DNA from: Sinomonas gamaensis
GTDB lineage: Bacteria > Actinomycetota > Actinomycetes > Actinomycetales > Micrococcaceae
NCBI RefSeq assembly: GCF_005876955.1
Contig: NZ_SSCL01000013.1
Location: 49,543 to 113,542 of the forward strand
Direction of reading: 5' to 3'
DNA: 64,000 nucleotides
Shown: positions 41,427 through 50,619 of the stretch, piece after piece
Position numbering within the stretch: the first letter of the stretch is position 1
How the letters are laid out: each line of letters opens with the position of its first letter
Notes under the pieces: model-generated
Told to the model about the DNA's origin: nothing
The model's input: only the letters and a program-made list of their open reading frames with translations
The model's database searches: none
Translations under genes and position numbers: made by a program

Positions 41427-42839
41427 ATGACTGATTCCCTTGCCGCCAACCCGGACAGGCTCCTCCCGGCCGACCCCGGAACCCGCCAGATCGCCCGCGA
41501 GCTCTACGCCGACGTCGAGCACCTGCCGATCCTCTCCCCGCACGGCCATGTCCCCGCCGAGTGGATTGCCGACGACGTCCCGTTCACCGACCCGACCTCC
41601 CTCCTGGTAAGCCCGGACCACTACGTCACGCGGCTCATCCACGCCGGAGGGGTTCCCCTGAGCGAGCTCGGCGTGGGAGGCGTGGCGGCCGACTCCCGGG
41701 CGGCTTGGCGCCACTTCGCCGAGGCCTGGCCGCTCTTCGACGGCACGGCGTCCGGCTACTGGCTGCGCAGCGAGTTCGAGGACCTGTTCGGGCTGCCGGC
41801 GGAGATGGTCGACGCGCTCCCGGCCCACGCGGATGCGGCGTATGACGCGATCGCGGCGAAGCTCGGCGAGCCGGGCTTCCGGCCCCGGCAGCTGTTCAAG
41901 GACTTCGACATCGAGGTCCTCGCCACTACCGACGACCCGCTGGACAGCCTCGAGGCCCACGAGCGCCTCGCGAAGGACGAGTCCTTTACCGGCCGCGTCA
42001 TCCCCACGTTCCGGCCCGATCCGTACATCAACCTCGCCCACCCGGAATGGGCGGCCCGGGTCGAGCGGCTCACCTCCGAGGCCTCCGGCGGCGCGGCGGG
42101 GTACGAGGGGTATCTCCGCGCGCTCGAGGCGAGGCGACGGTACTTCGTGGAGCACGGCGCGGTCTCCGCGGATCATGGTGTGAGGACCCCGCTCACCCTC
42201 AAGCTCGAGCGGTCCGAGGCGGAGGCGCTTTTCGAGAAGGCCCGCCGCGGCGAGGCCACGCCTCAGGACCGGGACGTGTTCGAGGCGCACATGATGTACG
42301 AGATGGCGCGGATGTCGGTCGAGGACGGCCTTGTCATGACCATCCACCCCGGCTCGTTCCGGAACCACCACGCGCCCACGTTCCAGAAGTACGGCGCGGA
42401 CTCGGGCCACGACATCCCCTTCGCGATCAACTACACGGAAGGCATCCGGGCGCTCCTGCAGGACTTCGGCACCATCAAGGACTTCCACCTTGTCCTGTTC
42501 ACGCTGGACGAGACGGTGTTCTCCCGGGAGCTCGCCCCGCTGGCCGGCTTCTACCCGAGCGTCTACATCGGGGCGCCATGGTGGTTCCTCGACGCCCCGG
42601 ATGCCATGTTGCGCTTCCGCTCGGCCGTGACCGAGACCGCGGGGTTCTCGCGGTCCTCGGGCTTCATCGACGACACCCGCGCGTACTGCTCCATCCCGGC
42701 GCGCCACGACACCTCGCGCCGTATCGAGGCCTCGTTCCTGGCCCGGCTCGTCGCCGAGCATCGGATCACCGAGAAGCGGGCTCACGAGCTCATCGCTGAC
42801 ATCGTCGACGCCGCGCCCCGGCGCGTCTTCAAGCTCTAG
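41427..42839 (+). CDS. uxaC: Glucuronate/galacturonate isomerase
   Basis: 470 residues, normal for UxaC. The start ADVEHLPILSPHGHVPAEWI carries the first metal-binding HxH (amidohydrolase-like); LFKDFDIEVLATTDDPLDSL, RPDPYIN and MTIHPGSFRNHH follow, and the end has PARHDTSRRIEASFL. It converts D-glucuronate to D-fructuronate or D-galacturonate to D-tagaturonate. The next gene (9 bp later) is the matching reductase. Confidence 0.95.
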   Translation: MTDSLAANPDRLLPADPGTRQIARELYADVEHLPILSPHGHVPAEWIADDVPFTDPTSLLVSPDHYVTRLIHAGGVPLSELGVGGVAADSRAAWRHFAEAWPLFDGTASGYWLRSEFEDLFGLPAEMVDALPAHADAAYDAIAAKLGEPGFRPRQLFKDFDIEVLATTDDPLDSLEAHERLAKDESFTGRVIPTFRPDPYINLAHPEWAARVERLTSEASGGAAGYEGYLRALEARRRYFVEHGAVSADHGVRTPLTLKLERSEAEALFEKARRGEATPQDRDVFEAHMMYEMARMSVEDGLVMTIHPGSFRNHHAPTFQKYGADSGHDIPFAINYTEGIRALLQDFGTIKDFHLVLFTLDETVFSRELAPLAGFYPSVYIGAPWWFLDAPDAMLRFRSAVTETAGFSRSSGFIDDTRAYCSIPARHDTSRRIEASFLARLVAEHRITEKRAHELIADIVDAAPRRVFKL

Positions 42840-42848
42840 GAGGGCACC

Positions 42849-44165
42849 ATGCCGAGCACCACCACCGAGCTTCCCCTCCTGAGCCGGAACGGCGCTCCAC
42901 CGCCTCCGGTCCGGATCGTCCACCTCGGGCTGGGCGCGTTCCACCGCTCCCATCAGGCCTGGTTCACGGCCCACGCCGGGGACGCCGGGGATTGGGGCAT
43001 CGCCTCGTTCACGGGCCGCCGCCCCGACGCGGCGCTCGCGCTCGCGCCGCAGGAAGGGCTCTTCACGCTCGTCGAGCGCTCGGCGGACGGGGACAGCTTC
43101 GAGGTCATCGGCTCGATCGCCGAGGCCGTCGACGGCGCGGACACCGCGCGGCTAAACGAGCTCCTCGCGGCCCCGGCCACCGCCGTCGTCACCCTCACCG
43201 TGACGGAGAAGGTGTACGACGACGCCAGCCCCGACGCGCCGCTGGGTCGCCTCGTGCGCGGGCTGGCCGCGCGGAGGGACGCCGGGGCTGGCGCGATCGC
43301 CGTCGTCAGCTGCGACAACCTCGCTGGCAATGGCGAAGTGGCGCGCGCCGCCGTCGTGCGCCTCGCCGAAGCCCTCGAACCAGCCCTGGGGGAGTGGGTG
43401 CGGGAGAACGTGAGCTTCGTGGGCACCTCGGTGGACCGGATCACCCCGCGGACGACGGCGGACGACGTCGCCGAGGTTGCCGAGCGCTGCGGGTACCGGG
43501 ATGCGTCGCCGGTGGTGGCGGAACCGTTCGCGTCGTGGATCCTGCAAGGTGAGTTCCCGGCGGGCCGTCCCGCGTGGGAGGACGCGGGCGCGCAGTTTGT
43601 GACAGACCTCGAGCCGTTCGAGAACCGCAAGCTGTGGCTCCTCAACGGCGCCCACACCCTGCTTGCCTACGCCGGCCAGCTGCGCGGGCACGCGACCGTC
43701 GCGGAGGCGCTCGGGGACGAGGCGTGCCGCGCAGCCATGGAGGAATTCTGGGACGAGGCCACTCGGCACCTGACCCTGCCCGAGCTGGACGTCCCGGGCT
43801 ATCGCCGGGCTCTGCTCGAGCGGTTCGCCAACCCCCGGATCGCGCACCACCTCGCCCAGATCGCCCAGGACGGGTCGCTCAAGCTCCGCCTCCGCGCCGT
43901 CCCGGTGCTCCGCGCGGAGCGGGCCGAGGGCCGCTCAGGGCGTGGCACGGCCCGGATGATCTCCGCGTGGGTCGACTGGGTCGCGGACAGCGTGGGCAAG
44001 GGTGCCGAGATCCAGGACCCGCTGCGCGACAGCGTTCGCGAAGCCGGTTCCCTGTCCGGGCGGGAGCGGGTCGAGGCGCTGCTCCGCCTCGTGGACGCGG
44101 ACTTGGCCGAGGACGCGGCGGTCGTTGACCTCATCGCCGGCGAGACGGCACATTTTGGCAAATAG
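42849..44165 (+). CDS. uxuB: Mannitol-dehydrogenase family oxidoreductase, probable fructuronate reductase
   Basis: 438 residues. VHLGLGAFHRSHQAWF is the NAD-binding start of the family; AVVSCDNLAGNG, SFVGTSVDRITPRTT and FENRKLWLLNGAHTLLAY are its conserved blocks. Next to uxaC it most likely reduces D-fructuronate to D-mannonate with NADH. Tagaturonate reduction is the alternative, but the downstream mannonate dehydratase supports the fructuronate branch. ATG after AGGAGG. Confidence 0.85.
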   Translation: MPSTTTELPLLSRNGAPPPPVRIVHLGLGAFHRSHQAWFTAHAGDAGDWGIASFTGRRPDAALALAPQEGLFTLVERSADGDSFEVIGSIAEAVDGADTARLNELLAAPATAVVTLTVTEKVYDDASPDAPLGRLVRGLAARRDAGAGAIAVVSCDNLAGNGEVARAAVVRLAEALEPALGEWVRENVSFVGTSVDRITPRTTADDVAEVAERCGYRDASPVVAEPFASWILQGEFPAGRPAWEDAGAQFVTDLEPFENRKLWLLNGAHTLLAYAGQLRGHATVAEALGDEACRAAMEEFWDEATRHLTLPELDVPGYRRALLERFANPRIAHHLAQIAQDGSLKLRLRAVPVLRAERAEGRSGRGTARMISAWVDWVADSVGKGAEIQDPLRDSVREAGSLSGRERVEALLRLVDADLAEDAAVVDLIAGETAHFGK

Positions 44166-44207
44166 TTGGCAAGCGATTGCCAAGGGGGTTTCCCGGAGGA
44201 CTAGTCT
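44166..44207 (+). promoter_or_regulatory. LacI-type operator and promoter of the mannonate dehydratase operon
   Basis: TTGGCAAGCGATTGCCAA (44166-44183) is palindromic at 16 of 18 positions and the best site of the set. The -35 TTGCCA (44177-44182) overlaps it; ACTAGT/TAGTCT at 44200-44207 gives the -10 with a 17-19 bp spacer. It starts 1 bp after the uxuB stop, so the downstream genes have their own regulated promoter. Confidence 0.75.
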
Positions 44208-44267
44208 GGGGACCACGCAGTCAGGGGCCAGCCCCCTCCGAACCATCTCGAACAGAGAGAGGACGAC

Positions 44268-45497
44268 ATGAAGATCGTTGCCGCTGATGTCTTTGTGACC
44301 AGCCCGTCGCGGAACTTCGTCACGCTGAAGATCACCACGGACGAGGGCATCACCGGCATCGGCGATGCGACGCTCAACGGCCGCGAGCTGGCCGTTGCCG
44401 CGTATCTGAAGGAGCATGTCGCGCAGCTGCTGGTGGACAAGGACCCGCACATGATCGAGGACACGTGGCAGTTCCTCTACCGCTCCTCGTACTGGCGGCG
44501 CGGACCCGTGACGATGGCCGCAATCGCGGCGGTGGACATGGCGCTGTGGGACATCAAGGGCAAGGTCGCCAACCTGCCCGTGTACCAGCTCCTCGGCGGG
44601 GCTTCCCGGCGTGGGCTGCGCGCCTACGGGCATGCCTCGGGCACGGACCTGCCCTCGCTGTTCGACTCGATCCGGCACCACCTCGAGCTCGGCTACAAGT
44701 CGATCCGCGTCCAGACCGCGATCCCGGGCATCAAGGCTGTCTATGGCGTGGCGGCGCAGGCGCAGGCCTCGGGCGAGCGCTACGACTACGAGCCCGCGGG
44801 GCGCGGGGCGTTCCCGCAGGAGGAGGACTGGGACACCCGGGCCTACCTCAAGCACCTGCCGACCGTGTTCGAGGCCGTCCGGAACGAATTCGGCCCGGAC
44901 ATCCCGCTCCTGCACGACGGCCACCACCGCATGACCCCGATCCAGGCCGCGAAGCTGGGCAAGGCGCTCGAGCCCTACGACCTGTTCTGGCTCGAGGACT
45001 GCACCCCCGCCGAGAACCAGGAGGGCCTGCGCCTGGTCCGCCAGCACACCACCACCCCGCTGGCCATCGGGGAGATCTTCAACACGGTGTGGGACTTCCA
45101 GCTGCTCATCCGCGAGCAGCTCATCGACTACGTCCGCGCCGCCTCGACGCACTTCGGCGGGATCAGTCCGCTGAAGAAGGTCATGGACTACGCGGCGCAG
45201 TACCAGATCAAGTCCGGCTTCCACGGGCCCACGGACATCTCCCCGGTCGGGTTCGCCGCGCAGCTTCACGTGGGCCTGGCGATCCACAACTACGGCATCC
45301 AGGAGTACATGCAACACTCCGACGCCACGAATACGGTGTTCGAGCAGTCGATGACCTTCATCGACGGCTACTTGCACCCGGGCGACAAGCCGGGCCTCGG
45401 CGTCGAGTTCAACGAGGAGGCCGCGAACTCGTACCCCTACCAGCAGGCCTACCTGCCCTACAACCGACTCATCGACGGCACCGTCCACGACTGGTGA
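44268..45497 (+). CDS. manD: D-mannonate dehydratase, enolase superfamily (ManD)
   Basis: 409 residues. [21 protein letters not shown] starts the mandelate-racemase-like cap; [15 protein letters not shown] is the barrel signature. The metal ligands lie in [16 protein letters not shown] and AIGEIFN, with His in GFHGPTD. The loop [20 protein letters not shown] is characteristic of ManD. It dehydrates D-mannonate to 2-keto-3-deoxygluconate, so it replaces a UxuA-type dehydratase in this pathway. Some ManD-like proteins also act on D-gluconate. It is the first gene of a two-gene unit with gluconokinase. Confidence 0.88.
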   Translation: MKIVAADVFVTSPSRNFVTLKITTDEGITGIGDATLNGRELAVAAYLKEHVAQLLVDKDPHMIEDTWQFLYRSSYWRRGPVTMAAIAAVDMALWDIKGKVANLPVYQLLGGASRRGLRAYGHASGTDLPSLFDSIRHHLELGYKSIRVQTAIPGIKAVYGVAAQAQASGERYDYEPAGRGAFPQEEDWDTRAYLKHLPTVFEAVRNEFGPDIPLLHDGHHRMTPIQAAKLGKALEPYDLFWLEDCTPAENQEGLRLVRQHTTTPLAIGEIFNTVWDFQLLIREQLIDYVRAASTHFGGISPLKKVMDYAAQYQIKSGFHGPTDISPVGFAAQLHVGLAIHNYGIQEYMQHSDATNTVFEQSMTFIDGYLHPGDKPGLGVEFNEEAANSYPYQQAYLPYNRLIDGTVHDW

Positions 45498-45500
45498 CCA

Positions 45501-46025
45501 ATGAGCACAGGTGAAGCGGTGAGCTCGGGCGACGTGCTGCACGTGATCGTCATGGGGGTCTCCGGCTCGGGCAAGAGCACGGTCGGGGCGCTCCTGGCCG
45601 AGGACCTGGGCGGAGAGTACCTCGACGGCGACGTCCTGCACCCGCAGGCGAACATCGACAAGATGGCCGCCGGCATCCCGCTCACCGACGCGGACCGCGA
45701 GCCGTGGCTCCGGATCATCGGCGAGCGGATGGCCGAGGCAGAGAGCACGATCGTGATCGGCTGCAGCGCCCTGCGCCGCGTGTACCGCGACATCATCCGC
45801 GCCGCCGCCCCGAACACCCGATTCGTCCACCTCGTGGGGAGCCACGATCTCCTCGCCGAGCGGATGAAGACCCGCCCCGGCCACTTCATGCCACCGTCCC
45901 TCCTCGAGTCACAGATCGCCACACTCGAGGACCTGGGGCCGGATGAAAACGGGAAGGTGTTCGACATCGCGGAGCCCCCCGAGAAGATCGCCCAGGCCGC
46001 TGCGGAGTGGCTCCGCGGCGCCTGA
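45501..46025 (+). CDS. gntK: Gluconokinase
   Basis: 174 residues. The P-loop GVSGSGKSTVG is at residues 18-28, followed by YLDGDVLHPQANIDKMAAGIPLTDADREPWL, the gluconate-kinase signature, and GCSALRRVYRD. It phosphorylates D-gluconate to 6-phosphogluconate. It follows manD by 3 bp and precedes a strong terminator. KDG kinase and KDPG aldolase are not in the window, so the exit of the mannonate branch must be encoded elsewhere. Confidence 0.9.
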   Translation: MSTGEAVSSGDVLHVIVMGVSGSGKSTVGALLAEDLGGEYLDGDVLHPQANIDKMAAGIPLTDADREPWLRIIGERMAEAESTIVIGCSALRRVYRDIIRAAAPNTRFVHLVGSHDLLAERMKTRPGHFMPPSLLESQIATLEDLGPDENGKVFDIAEPPEKIAQAAAEWLRGA

Positions 46026-46039
46026 GGCGGGCAAAAACC

Positions 46040-46089
46040 AAGGGAGGACGACGACGGAAGGCAGGTTCCGTCGTCGTCCTCCCTTTTGC
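46040..46089 (+). terminator. Strong intrinsic terminator after gntK
   Basis: AAGGGAGGACGACGACGGAA and its perfect inverse TTCCGTCGTCGTCCTCCCTT form a 20-bp stem with a 6-nt loop, followed by TTTG. It is the clearest rho-independent terminator in the window. Confidence 0.85.
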
Positions 46090-46119
46090 TGCTCACGTAG
46101 CGGGAGATTTCTCCCAGTT

Positions 46120-46147
46120 TTGCGGCGTGTTAACTGGACATTAAGAT
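46120..46147 (+). promoter_or_regulatory. Probable promoter of the phosphodiesterase gene
   Basis: TTGCGG (46120-46125) and TAAGAT (46142-46147) with a 16-bp spacer, 58 bp before the ATG. A small dyad GGGAGA-TT-TCTCCC (46102-46115) lies just upstream. Confidence 0.35.
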
Positions 46148-46205
46148 TGTGTGCGTTTTTCATGTGTGCACTTGGGGAACACAGAACCCGATCTAGAAGG
46201 TTGAT

Positions 46206-47177
46206 ATGGGCACCGTCAAGGCCGAGCATCCGCGGCCCCGCCACTTCCTCCTCCACCTCAGCGATACCCACCTGCTTGCAGACGACCAGCTGCACGGCAC
46301 CGTCGACGCCGCGGCCGAGCTTGAGCGCGTCTTCGAACAGGCGGCCGACGCCGGGGGGTCACCCGAGGCGATTGTCGTCACGGGAGACCTTGCGGACCGA
46401 GGGCAACGGGGGGCCTACGAGAGGCTTCGGTCCATCGCCGAGCCCGCGGCAGAACAGCTGGGGGCGCGGCTCATCTGGGCCATGGGCAACCACGACGACC
46501 GCGCGGAACTGCGTTCGGCCCTCCTCGGGGAGGCGCCCTCGACCGAGCCCCTCGACCGGGTGCACTGGCTCGGCGGACTGCGCGTGATCACCCTCGACAC
46601 GACGGTCCCGGGCTACCACCACGGGGAACTCGAGCCGTCCCAGCTCGAGTGGCTCGCCGACGAGCTCGACTTCCCGGCGCCCGATGGCACCCTGCTCGCC
46701 ATGCACCACCCGCCGGTCCCGTGCGTCCAGGACCTCGCCGTGCTCGTCGAGCTCCGCGGGCAGGCGGCACTTGCTGACGTTCTCCGTGGCACGGATGTCC
46801 GCGCGATCCTCGCTGGCCACCTGCATTACTCGACGAGCGCGACCTTCGCCGGCATCCCCGTCTCCGTCGCCTCGGCGACGTGCTACACGCAGGACCTTGC
46901 CGCCGTCGTGGATCCCGAGACGGGAATCCGCGGGACGCGCGGCCGGGATACCGCGCAGGCCTACAACCTCGTGCACGTTTATGGCGACACCGTCATGCAT
47001 TCGGTGGTGCCAGCCTCGGGCGGGGCCACCGTGGGCAAGGAGGTGGCGCCGGAGGAGGTCGCCCGGATCCTCGAGAACGCTGGCATCGAATTCCCCGAGG
47101 ACGAGGGAGCCTTCGACCGGGACGCGTTCGACGGCGACTCCCACCACCCGACCACCGGGATGCTCCCCATCCTCTAA
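46206..47177 (+). CDS. Calcineurin-like metallophosphodiesterase (CpdA-like)
   Basis: 323 residues. The full metallophosphatase series is present: [31 protein letters not shown] and LAGHLHYS. The spacing matches the CpdA/cyclic-nucleotide phosphodiesterase group, so 3',5'-cAMP hydrolysis is plausible, but other phosphodiester substrates are possible. It is transcribed alone from the left and converges with the Stealth gene over an inverted-repeat array. Confidence 0.85.
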   Translation: MGTVKAEHPRPRHFLLHLSDTHLLADDQLHGTVDAAAELERVFEQAADAGGSPEAIVVTGDLADRGQRGAYERLRSIAEPAAEQLGARLIWAMGNHDDRAELRSALLGEAPSTEPLDRVHWLGGLRVITLDTTVPGYHHGELEPSQLEWLADELDFPAPDGTLLAMHHPPVPCVQDLAVLVELRGQAALADVLRGTDVRAILAGHLHYSTSATFAGIPVSVASATCYTQDLAAVVDPETGIRGTRGRDTAQAYNLVHVYGDTVMHSVVPASGGATVGKEVAPEEVARILENAGIEFPEDEGAFDRDAFDGDSHHPTTGMLPIL

Positions 47178-47180
47178 CCG

Positions 47181-47303
47181 TTTCGGGTGCAGATACTGCC
47201 CGGTTTCCGGCGTTTCGGGTGCAGTTACTGCCCACGATGTCCTGAGACAGGGGCAGTTTCTGTACCCGAGACGATTGTGGGGGTGAATTGGTGTACCCGA
47301 GAC
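47181..47303. repeat. Inverted array of ~21-bp modules between convergent genes
   Basis: Forward units TTTCGGGTGCAG-A-TACTGCCC (47181-47201) and TTTCGGGTGCAG-T-TACTGCCC (47213-47233) are followed by an inverted unit, GGGCAGTTTCTG then TACCCGAGA (47251-47271), and a partial one with GTACCCGAGAC (from 47292). Forward and inverted units can pair into a long stem. The region fills the gap between the convergent phosphodiesterase and Stealth genes. Confidence 0.75.
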
Positions 47304-47305
47304 GG

Positions 47306-48898
47306 TCAGCGCTCCCAGGGGGCCGGGATCGGGAAGTACTTCTCGAGGAATGAGGTCACGCGCTTCTGCCGCTCGTCTGCCGGCACCTCGGGAAATGAGC
47401 CGTCGTTGAGGCAGAAGAAGTCCTGGTTCCGCTTCTTGAGGAGCTTGCCCAGCAGGTCGAGGCCGGAGTACATGGTGGTGTCCACATAGAGCACCTTCGC
47501 GCCAACGTTTGTGACGGCCCGCCCGGTGAGCAGCGCGTAGTAGTGGTACAGCGAGTTCGTCACGGAGATGTTGTCCTTCGCGCGGAAGCGGCTCGCCGCC
47601 GTCGCCGCGAATTCCGCCTCGAACTCGCGCTCCATCTCCAGCAGCACGCTCTTGCGCAGCGGCGCTGCCGTGTGCTCGAGGTGCCGAGTGGTGATGCGGC
47701 CGAACCGTTCGTACAGGAGTCTCCGGTTCACCCGTGCCGCGTTCTCGAACCCCGACCTTGAGATGTGGTTGTCCCCGAGCCCGATCCGGGTTGTCGCCTC
47801 GATGAACTTCGTGATCCCGCCGGGGGAGAAGAACATGTCGGGGCCGACCGGCCGGCCGAAGAACATGTCGTCGTTCGAGTAGAGGAAGTACTCCGAGAGC
47901 TCGGGGATGTGCTGGAGCTGGGCCTCGATGGCCTGCGAATTGAACACCGGCAGCACCGAAGGGTCACGAAAGTGCTCCTCAGCACGCACGATTGTGACCT
48001 TGGGGTGGTCGGCGTTGAGCCACTCGGGAACCTTGGAGTCGGTGCAGATGAAGATGCGCCGAATCCACGGCGCGAACATGTGGACCGACCGCAGCGCGTA
48101 CTTGAGCTCGTTGATCTGACGGTAGCGGGCGTCGGCCTCGTCGCCCTCGCCGAGGACCACCCCGGGGAGGAACGAGGCCCGGTATCGAAGGAAATCGGGG
48201 TCGCTCCCGTCGACCCACGAGAACACGATGTCGATCTCGAAGTCGATGTCCGTGGCGTGGTCCGCGAACATGTTCTCAATCGTGGGCCACGTCCTCCCGA
48301 AACGCTCGACCGTCCCCCGCACGGCGTCCCCCGAGGGAAGCGTCCGGCGGGTGAGAGAGTTCTCGATCGGCAGGTGGAGGAGGTCGCCCTCCCATTTCCA
48401 GAGCTCGATCTGCACGCCCAGGTCCTGGCCGTACTGAAGCCCGCCCTTCGGCTCCAGCCGAGGACGGTACAGCCGGAACATGCGGGAGTTGCCGCTTGCG
48501 GCGAGCCGGCCGTCGGCGACGAGCAGGGCGTCGCCCTTCCGGGCGTCGACCGTGATCGAGTAGAAGGGCTCGTTGCGGCACGCTTCTACGAGCGCGCGGC
48601 GGAGATCCTTGCGGCGCTTCCAGTCGACGGCGATGACCGGCCGAGCGTCGTTGCCGCGCACGAGGAGATACGGGATCTCTGCACGGTCAAGCACGTCTCC
48701 CACAAAGAGCAGGTCCTCGACCATGGCCTCGTGCGGGGTGAGCGTCGTGTTGATGAGCGCATACCCGCGCTTGGTCTTGATGACGTCGTCGCGGTCGGCG
48801 AGGCGCTTCCCCGCTTCCGGCGAGGTGACTTCCTGGGCGGGCTGGAGCTCGGTATCGGGGGTGGCGAAATAGACCTCATCAGGGGTCGTGGTGTCCAT
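47306..48898 (-). CDS. Stealth-family sugar-1-phosphate transferase (capsule-type)
   Basis: 530 residues. The four Stealth regions are visible: CR1 IDIVFSWVDGSDPDFLRYR; CR2 with YALRSVHMFAPWIRRIFICT, VFNSQAIEAQLQHIPELS and FLYSNDDMFFGRPV; CR3 RRLLYERFG...RHLEHTAAPLRKS; CR4 FFCLNDG near the end. Stealth proteins move hexose-1-phosphates from UDP- or GDP-sugars to build phosphodiester-linked glycans. An additional N-terminal part (about 1-180) has no clear match. The ATG at 48898 follows GAAAGG; the frame is open to 49084 but would overlap pyrE. No other capsule genes are nearby. Confidence 0.88.
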   Translation of the reverse strand: MDTTTPDEVYFATPDTELQPAQEVTSPEAGKRLADRDDVIKTKRGYALINTTLTPHEAMVEDLLFVGDVLDRAEIPYLLVRGNDARPVIAVDWKRRKDLRRALVEACRNEPFYSITVDARKGDALLVADGRLAASGNSRMFRLYRPRLEPKGGLQYGQDLGVQIELWKWEGDLLHLPIENSLTRRTLPSGDAVRGTVERFGRTWPTIENMFADHATDIDFEIDIVFSWVDGSDPDFLRYRASFLPGVVLGEGDEADARYRQINELKYALRSVHMFAPWIRRIFICTDSKVPEWLNADHPKVTIVRAEEHFRDPSVLPVFNSQAIEAQLQHIPELSEYFLYSNDDMFFGRPVGPDMFFSPGGITKFIEATTRIGLGDNHISRSGFENAARVNRRLLYERFGRITTRHLEHTAAPLRKSVLLEMEREFEAEFAATAASRFRAKDNISVTNSLYHYYALLTGRAVTNVGAKVLYVDTTMYSGLDLLGKLLKKRNQDFFCLNDGSFPEVPADERQKRVTSFLEKYFPIPAPWER

Positions 48899-48955
48899 GA
48901 AAGCCTTTCGCGAGCTGGTGCTTGCGGCAGATCCGAGCCTATCGATGCCAGCAAC

Positions 48956-48961
48956 TAGAAT
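48956..48961 (+). promoter_or_regulatory. -10 element of pyrE, 7 nt before the start codon
   Basis: TAGAAT lies 7 nt before the pyrE ATG and no Shine-Dalgarno sequence precedes the gene. Transcription would start at or next to the ATG, giving a leaderless mRNA. Confidence 0.45.
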
Positions 48962-48968
48962 CGTAGCC

Positions 48969-49556
48969 ATGACTGCGCCCCTTGACTCTGCACTGCCCGA
49001 CCTGGCGGCCTCCCGGGCGCGCCTCCTCGAGCTCATCAAGGAGCTTGCGGTGGTGCACGGGCGGGTGACCCTTTCGAGCGGCAAGGAGGCGGACTACTAC
49101 ATCGACCTTCGCCGCATCACGCTTCATCACGAGGCGTCCCAGCTCGTGGGGCGCGTCATGCTGGACCTCATCGACGGCGCGGGCATTGCCGTCGAGGCCG
49201 CCGGCGGTCTCACCATGGGCGCGGACCCTGTCGGCACGGCGATCATGCACGCCGCACGGGAAGCCGGCCGGGAGGTCGATGCCTTCGTGGTCCGCAAGGC
49301 GCAGAAGTCCTACGGCATGGGCCGGCAGGTCGAGGGTCCTTCGGTCGAGGGACGGAAGGTCGTCGTCGTCGAGGACACGTCCACCACGGGTGGCTCCGCG
49401 CTCACCGCCGTCGAAGGGGTCCGCAGGGCGGGCGGCGAGGTGACCGCCGTCGTCGTCATTGTCGATCGGGCGACCGGCGCGAAGGAGCGCATCGAGGCCG
49501 AGGCGGGCGTGCCGTACCTCTATGCCTTCGGCAAGGATGAGCTGGGTCTCGACTAA
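48969..49556 (+). CDS. pyrE: Orotate phosphoribosyltransferase
   Basis: 195 residues. LSSGKEADYYIDLRRITLH at the start, GGLTMGADPVGTAI, AFVVRKAQKSYGMGRQVEG and the PRPP loop VVVVEDTSTTGGSAL are typical. It makes OMP from orotate and PRPP in pyrimidine synthesis. It stands apart from other pyr genes here and diverges from the Stealth gene. Confidence 0.93.
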   Translation: MTAPLDSALPDLAASRARLLELIKELAVVHGRVTLSSGKEADYYIDLRRITLHHEASQLVGRVMLDLIDGAGIAVEAAGGLTMGADPVGTAIMHAAREAGREVDAFVVRKAQKSYGMGRQVEGPSVEGRKVVVVEDTSTTGGSALTAVEGVRRAGGEVTAVVVIVDRATGAKERIEAEAGVPYLYAFGKDELGLD

Positions 49557-49635
49557 GCAGTCCCCGCCGCGCCCCGCCCTCGATGAGGGCGGCGGCGCCG
49601 CACGCCCCGGGTCGCTGCTCCGCACCGCGGACAGG

Positions 49636-50619
49636 ATGCGCCGGGTGTCCCGCCGCGCCTTCCTGACGGGCATGATCGGCGGAGGTCTCCTCGCGGCGGA
49701 CATGCTCACCACGCGCGCGGTCCAGAACCAGCGCCGCCAGACGGTCATGCTTGCCGCGAACGACGACGACGCCAAGCGCCGCTTCCCCGGCACCTCCTGG
49801 GTCTTGTTCCCCGGCTACAAGACGAGCTGGGAGGAAGCGCAGCTCATCATCACGCTTCTTGCGCCGTCGCTCGGGGAACGCGGGCAGATCGCTGCCCTCG
49901 GCTACTCCAATGACGGCCTTGATGCGGACCAAGTCATGGCTGCGATCCTGCACCACGCGGCCCAGAACGGGCTCACCGAACTGCACTTCTACGGCCACTC
50001 GTTCGGCGGCATGCTCGCGGTCGACGTCGCGTCGCGGCTCCTCCGGCTCGGCGCGGCGGGCAGCAACGTTCCCCGGGTGGGGGCGATCGTCCTCGACTCG
50101 ACGCCCGCCTCCAAGTACGACGTCAAGGACATCACCTGGTTCGAGGGTGTGGTCGAGCTGTACGAGCTCGGCTTCCGGGTCCCGTCGCTCCTCCGCGGGG
50201 GGTACGAGCTCGGCGAGCGGATCATCAACAAGCACGAGCGCACGTGGACCCAGGTGGTGGACCAGGCCCTCGAGCAGCTCACGCCCCTCGCGCCGTCGAG
50301 CGTGCTGATCCAGACGGAGTCCGAGTACATCTACAACTGGGACGTGACACGGTTCGCGGGCGAGCTTGATCGGGTCCAGATGGGCTTCATCGGCAATCCG
50401 GGGGACCAGACGGTGGACTACGAGTCCGCGCGTTCGCGGTGGGAGCAGAACTTCCGGGACAACCTCGTCTCGTCATCGCTCCAGACGATCGGCGCCTTCC
50501 CCGCGCACGCGAGCCCCGAATGGAATGCGTCGCTGTACAACAGCGTGCTCGGGACGCTGCTCCCGCAGCTTCTGCCGCTGCCGCGTCGGCTCGGGGGCTC
50601 GGGCGGCGGGGCCGGGTAG
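49636..50619 (+). CDS. Tat-exported alpha/beta hydrolase-like protein
   Basis: 327 residues from ATG 49636, which begins a good twin-arginine signal: MRRVSRRAFLTGMIGGGLLA. ATG 49537, overlapping pyrE, is an alternative giving a longer N-terminus; neither has a strong ribosome site. The body has LHFYGHSFGGMLAVDVASRL (GxSxG nucleophile elbow with Ser) and a later VGAIVLDSTPAS. Its role in the envelope is unknown; no lipase-type cap is obvious. Confidence 0.7.
   Translation: MRRVSRRAFLTGMIGGGLLAADMLTTRAVQNQRRQTVMLAANDDDAKRRFPGTSWVLFPGYKTSWEEAQLIITLLAPSLGERGQIAALGYSNDGLDADQVMAAILHHAAQNGLTELHFYGHSFGGMLAVDVASRLLRLGAAGSNVPRVGAIVLDSTPASKYDVKDITWFEGVVELYELGFRVPSLLRGGYELGERIINKHERTWTQVVDQALEQLTPLAPSSVLIQTESEYIYNWDVTRFAGELDRVQMGFIGNPGDQTVDYESARSRWEQNFRDNLVSSSLQTIGAFPAHASPEWNASLYNSVLGTLLPQLLPLPRRLGGSGGGAG

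Noticed and set aside
43935..45884. Leftward 649-codon frame
   Set aside because: Antisense to manD, gntK and uxuB, all of which are clear genes; no ribosome site.
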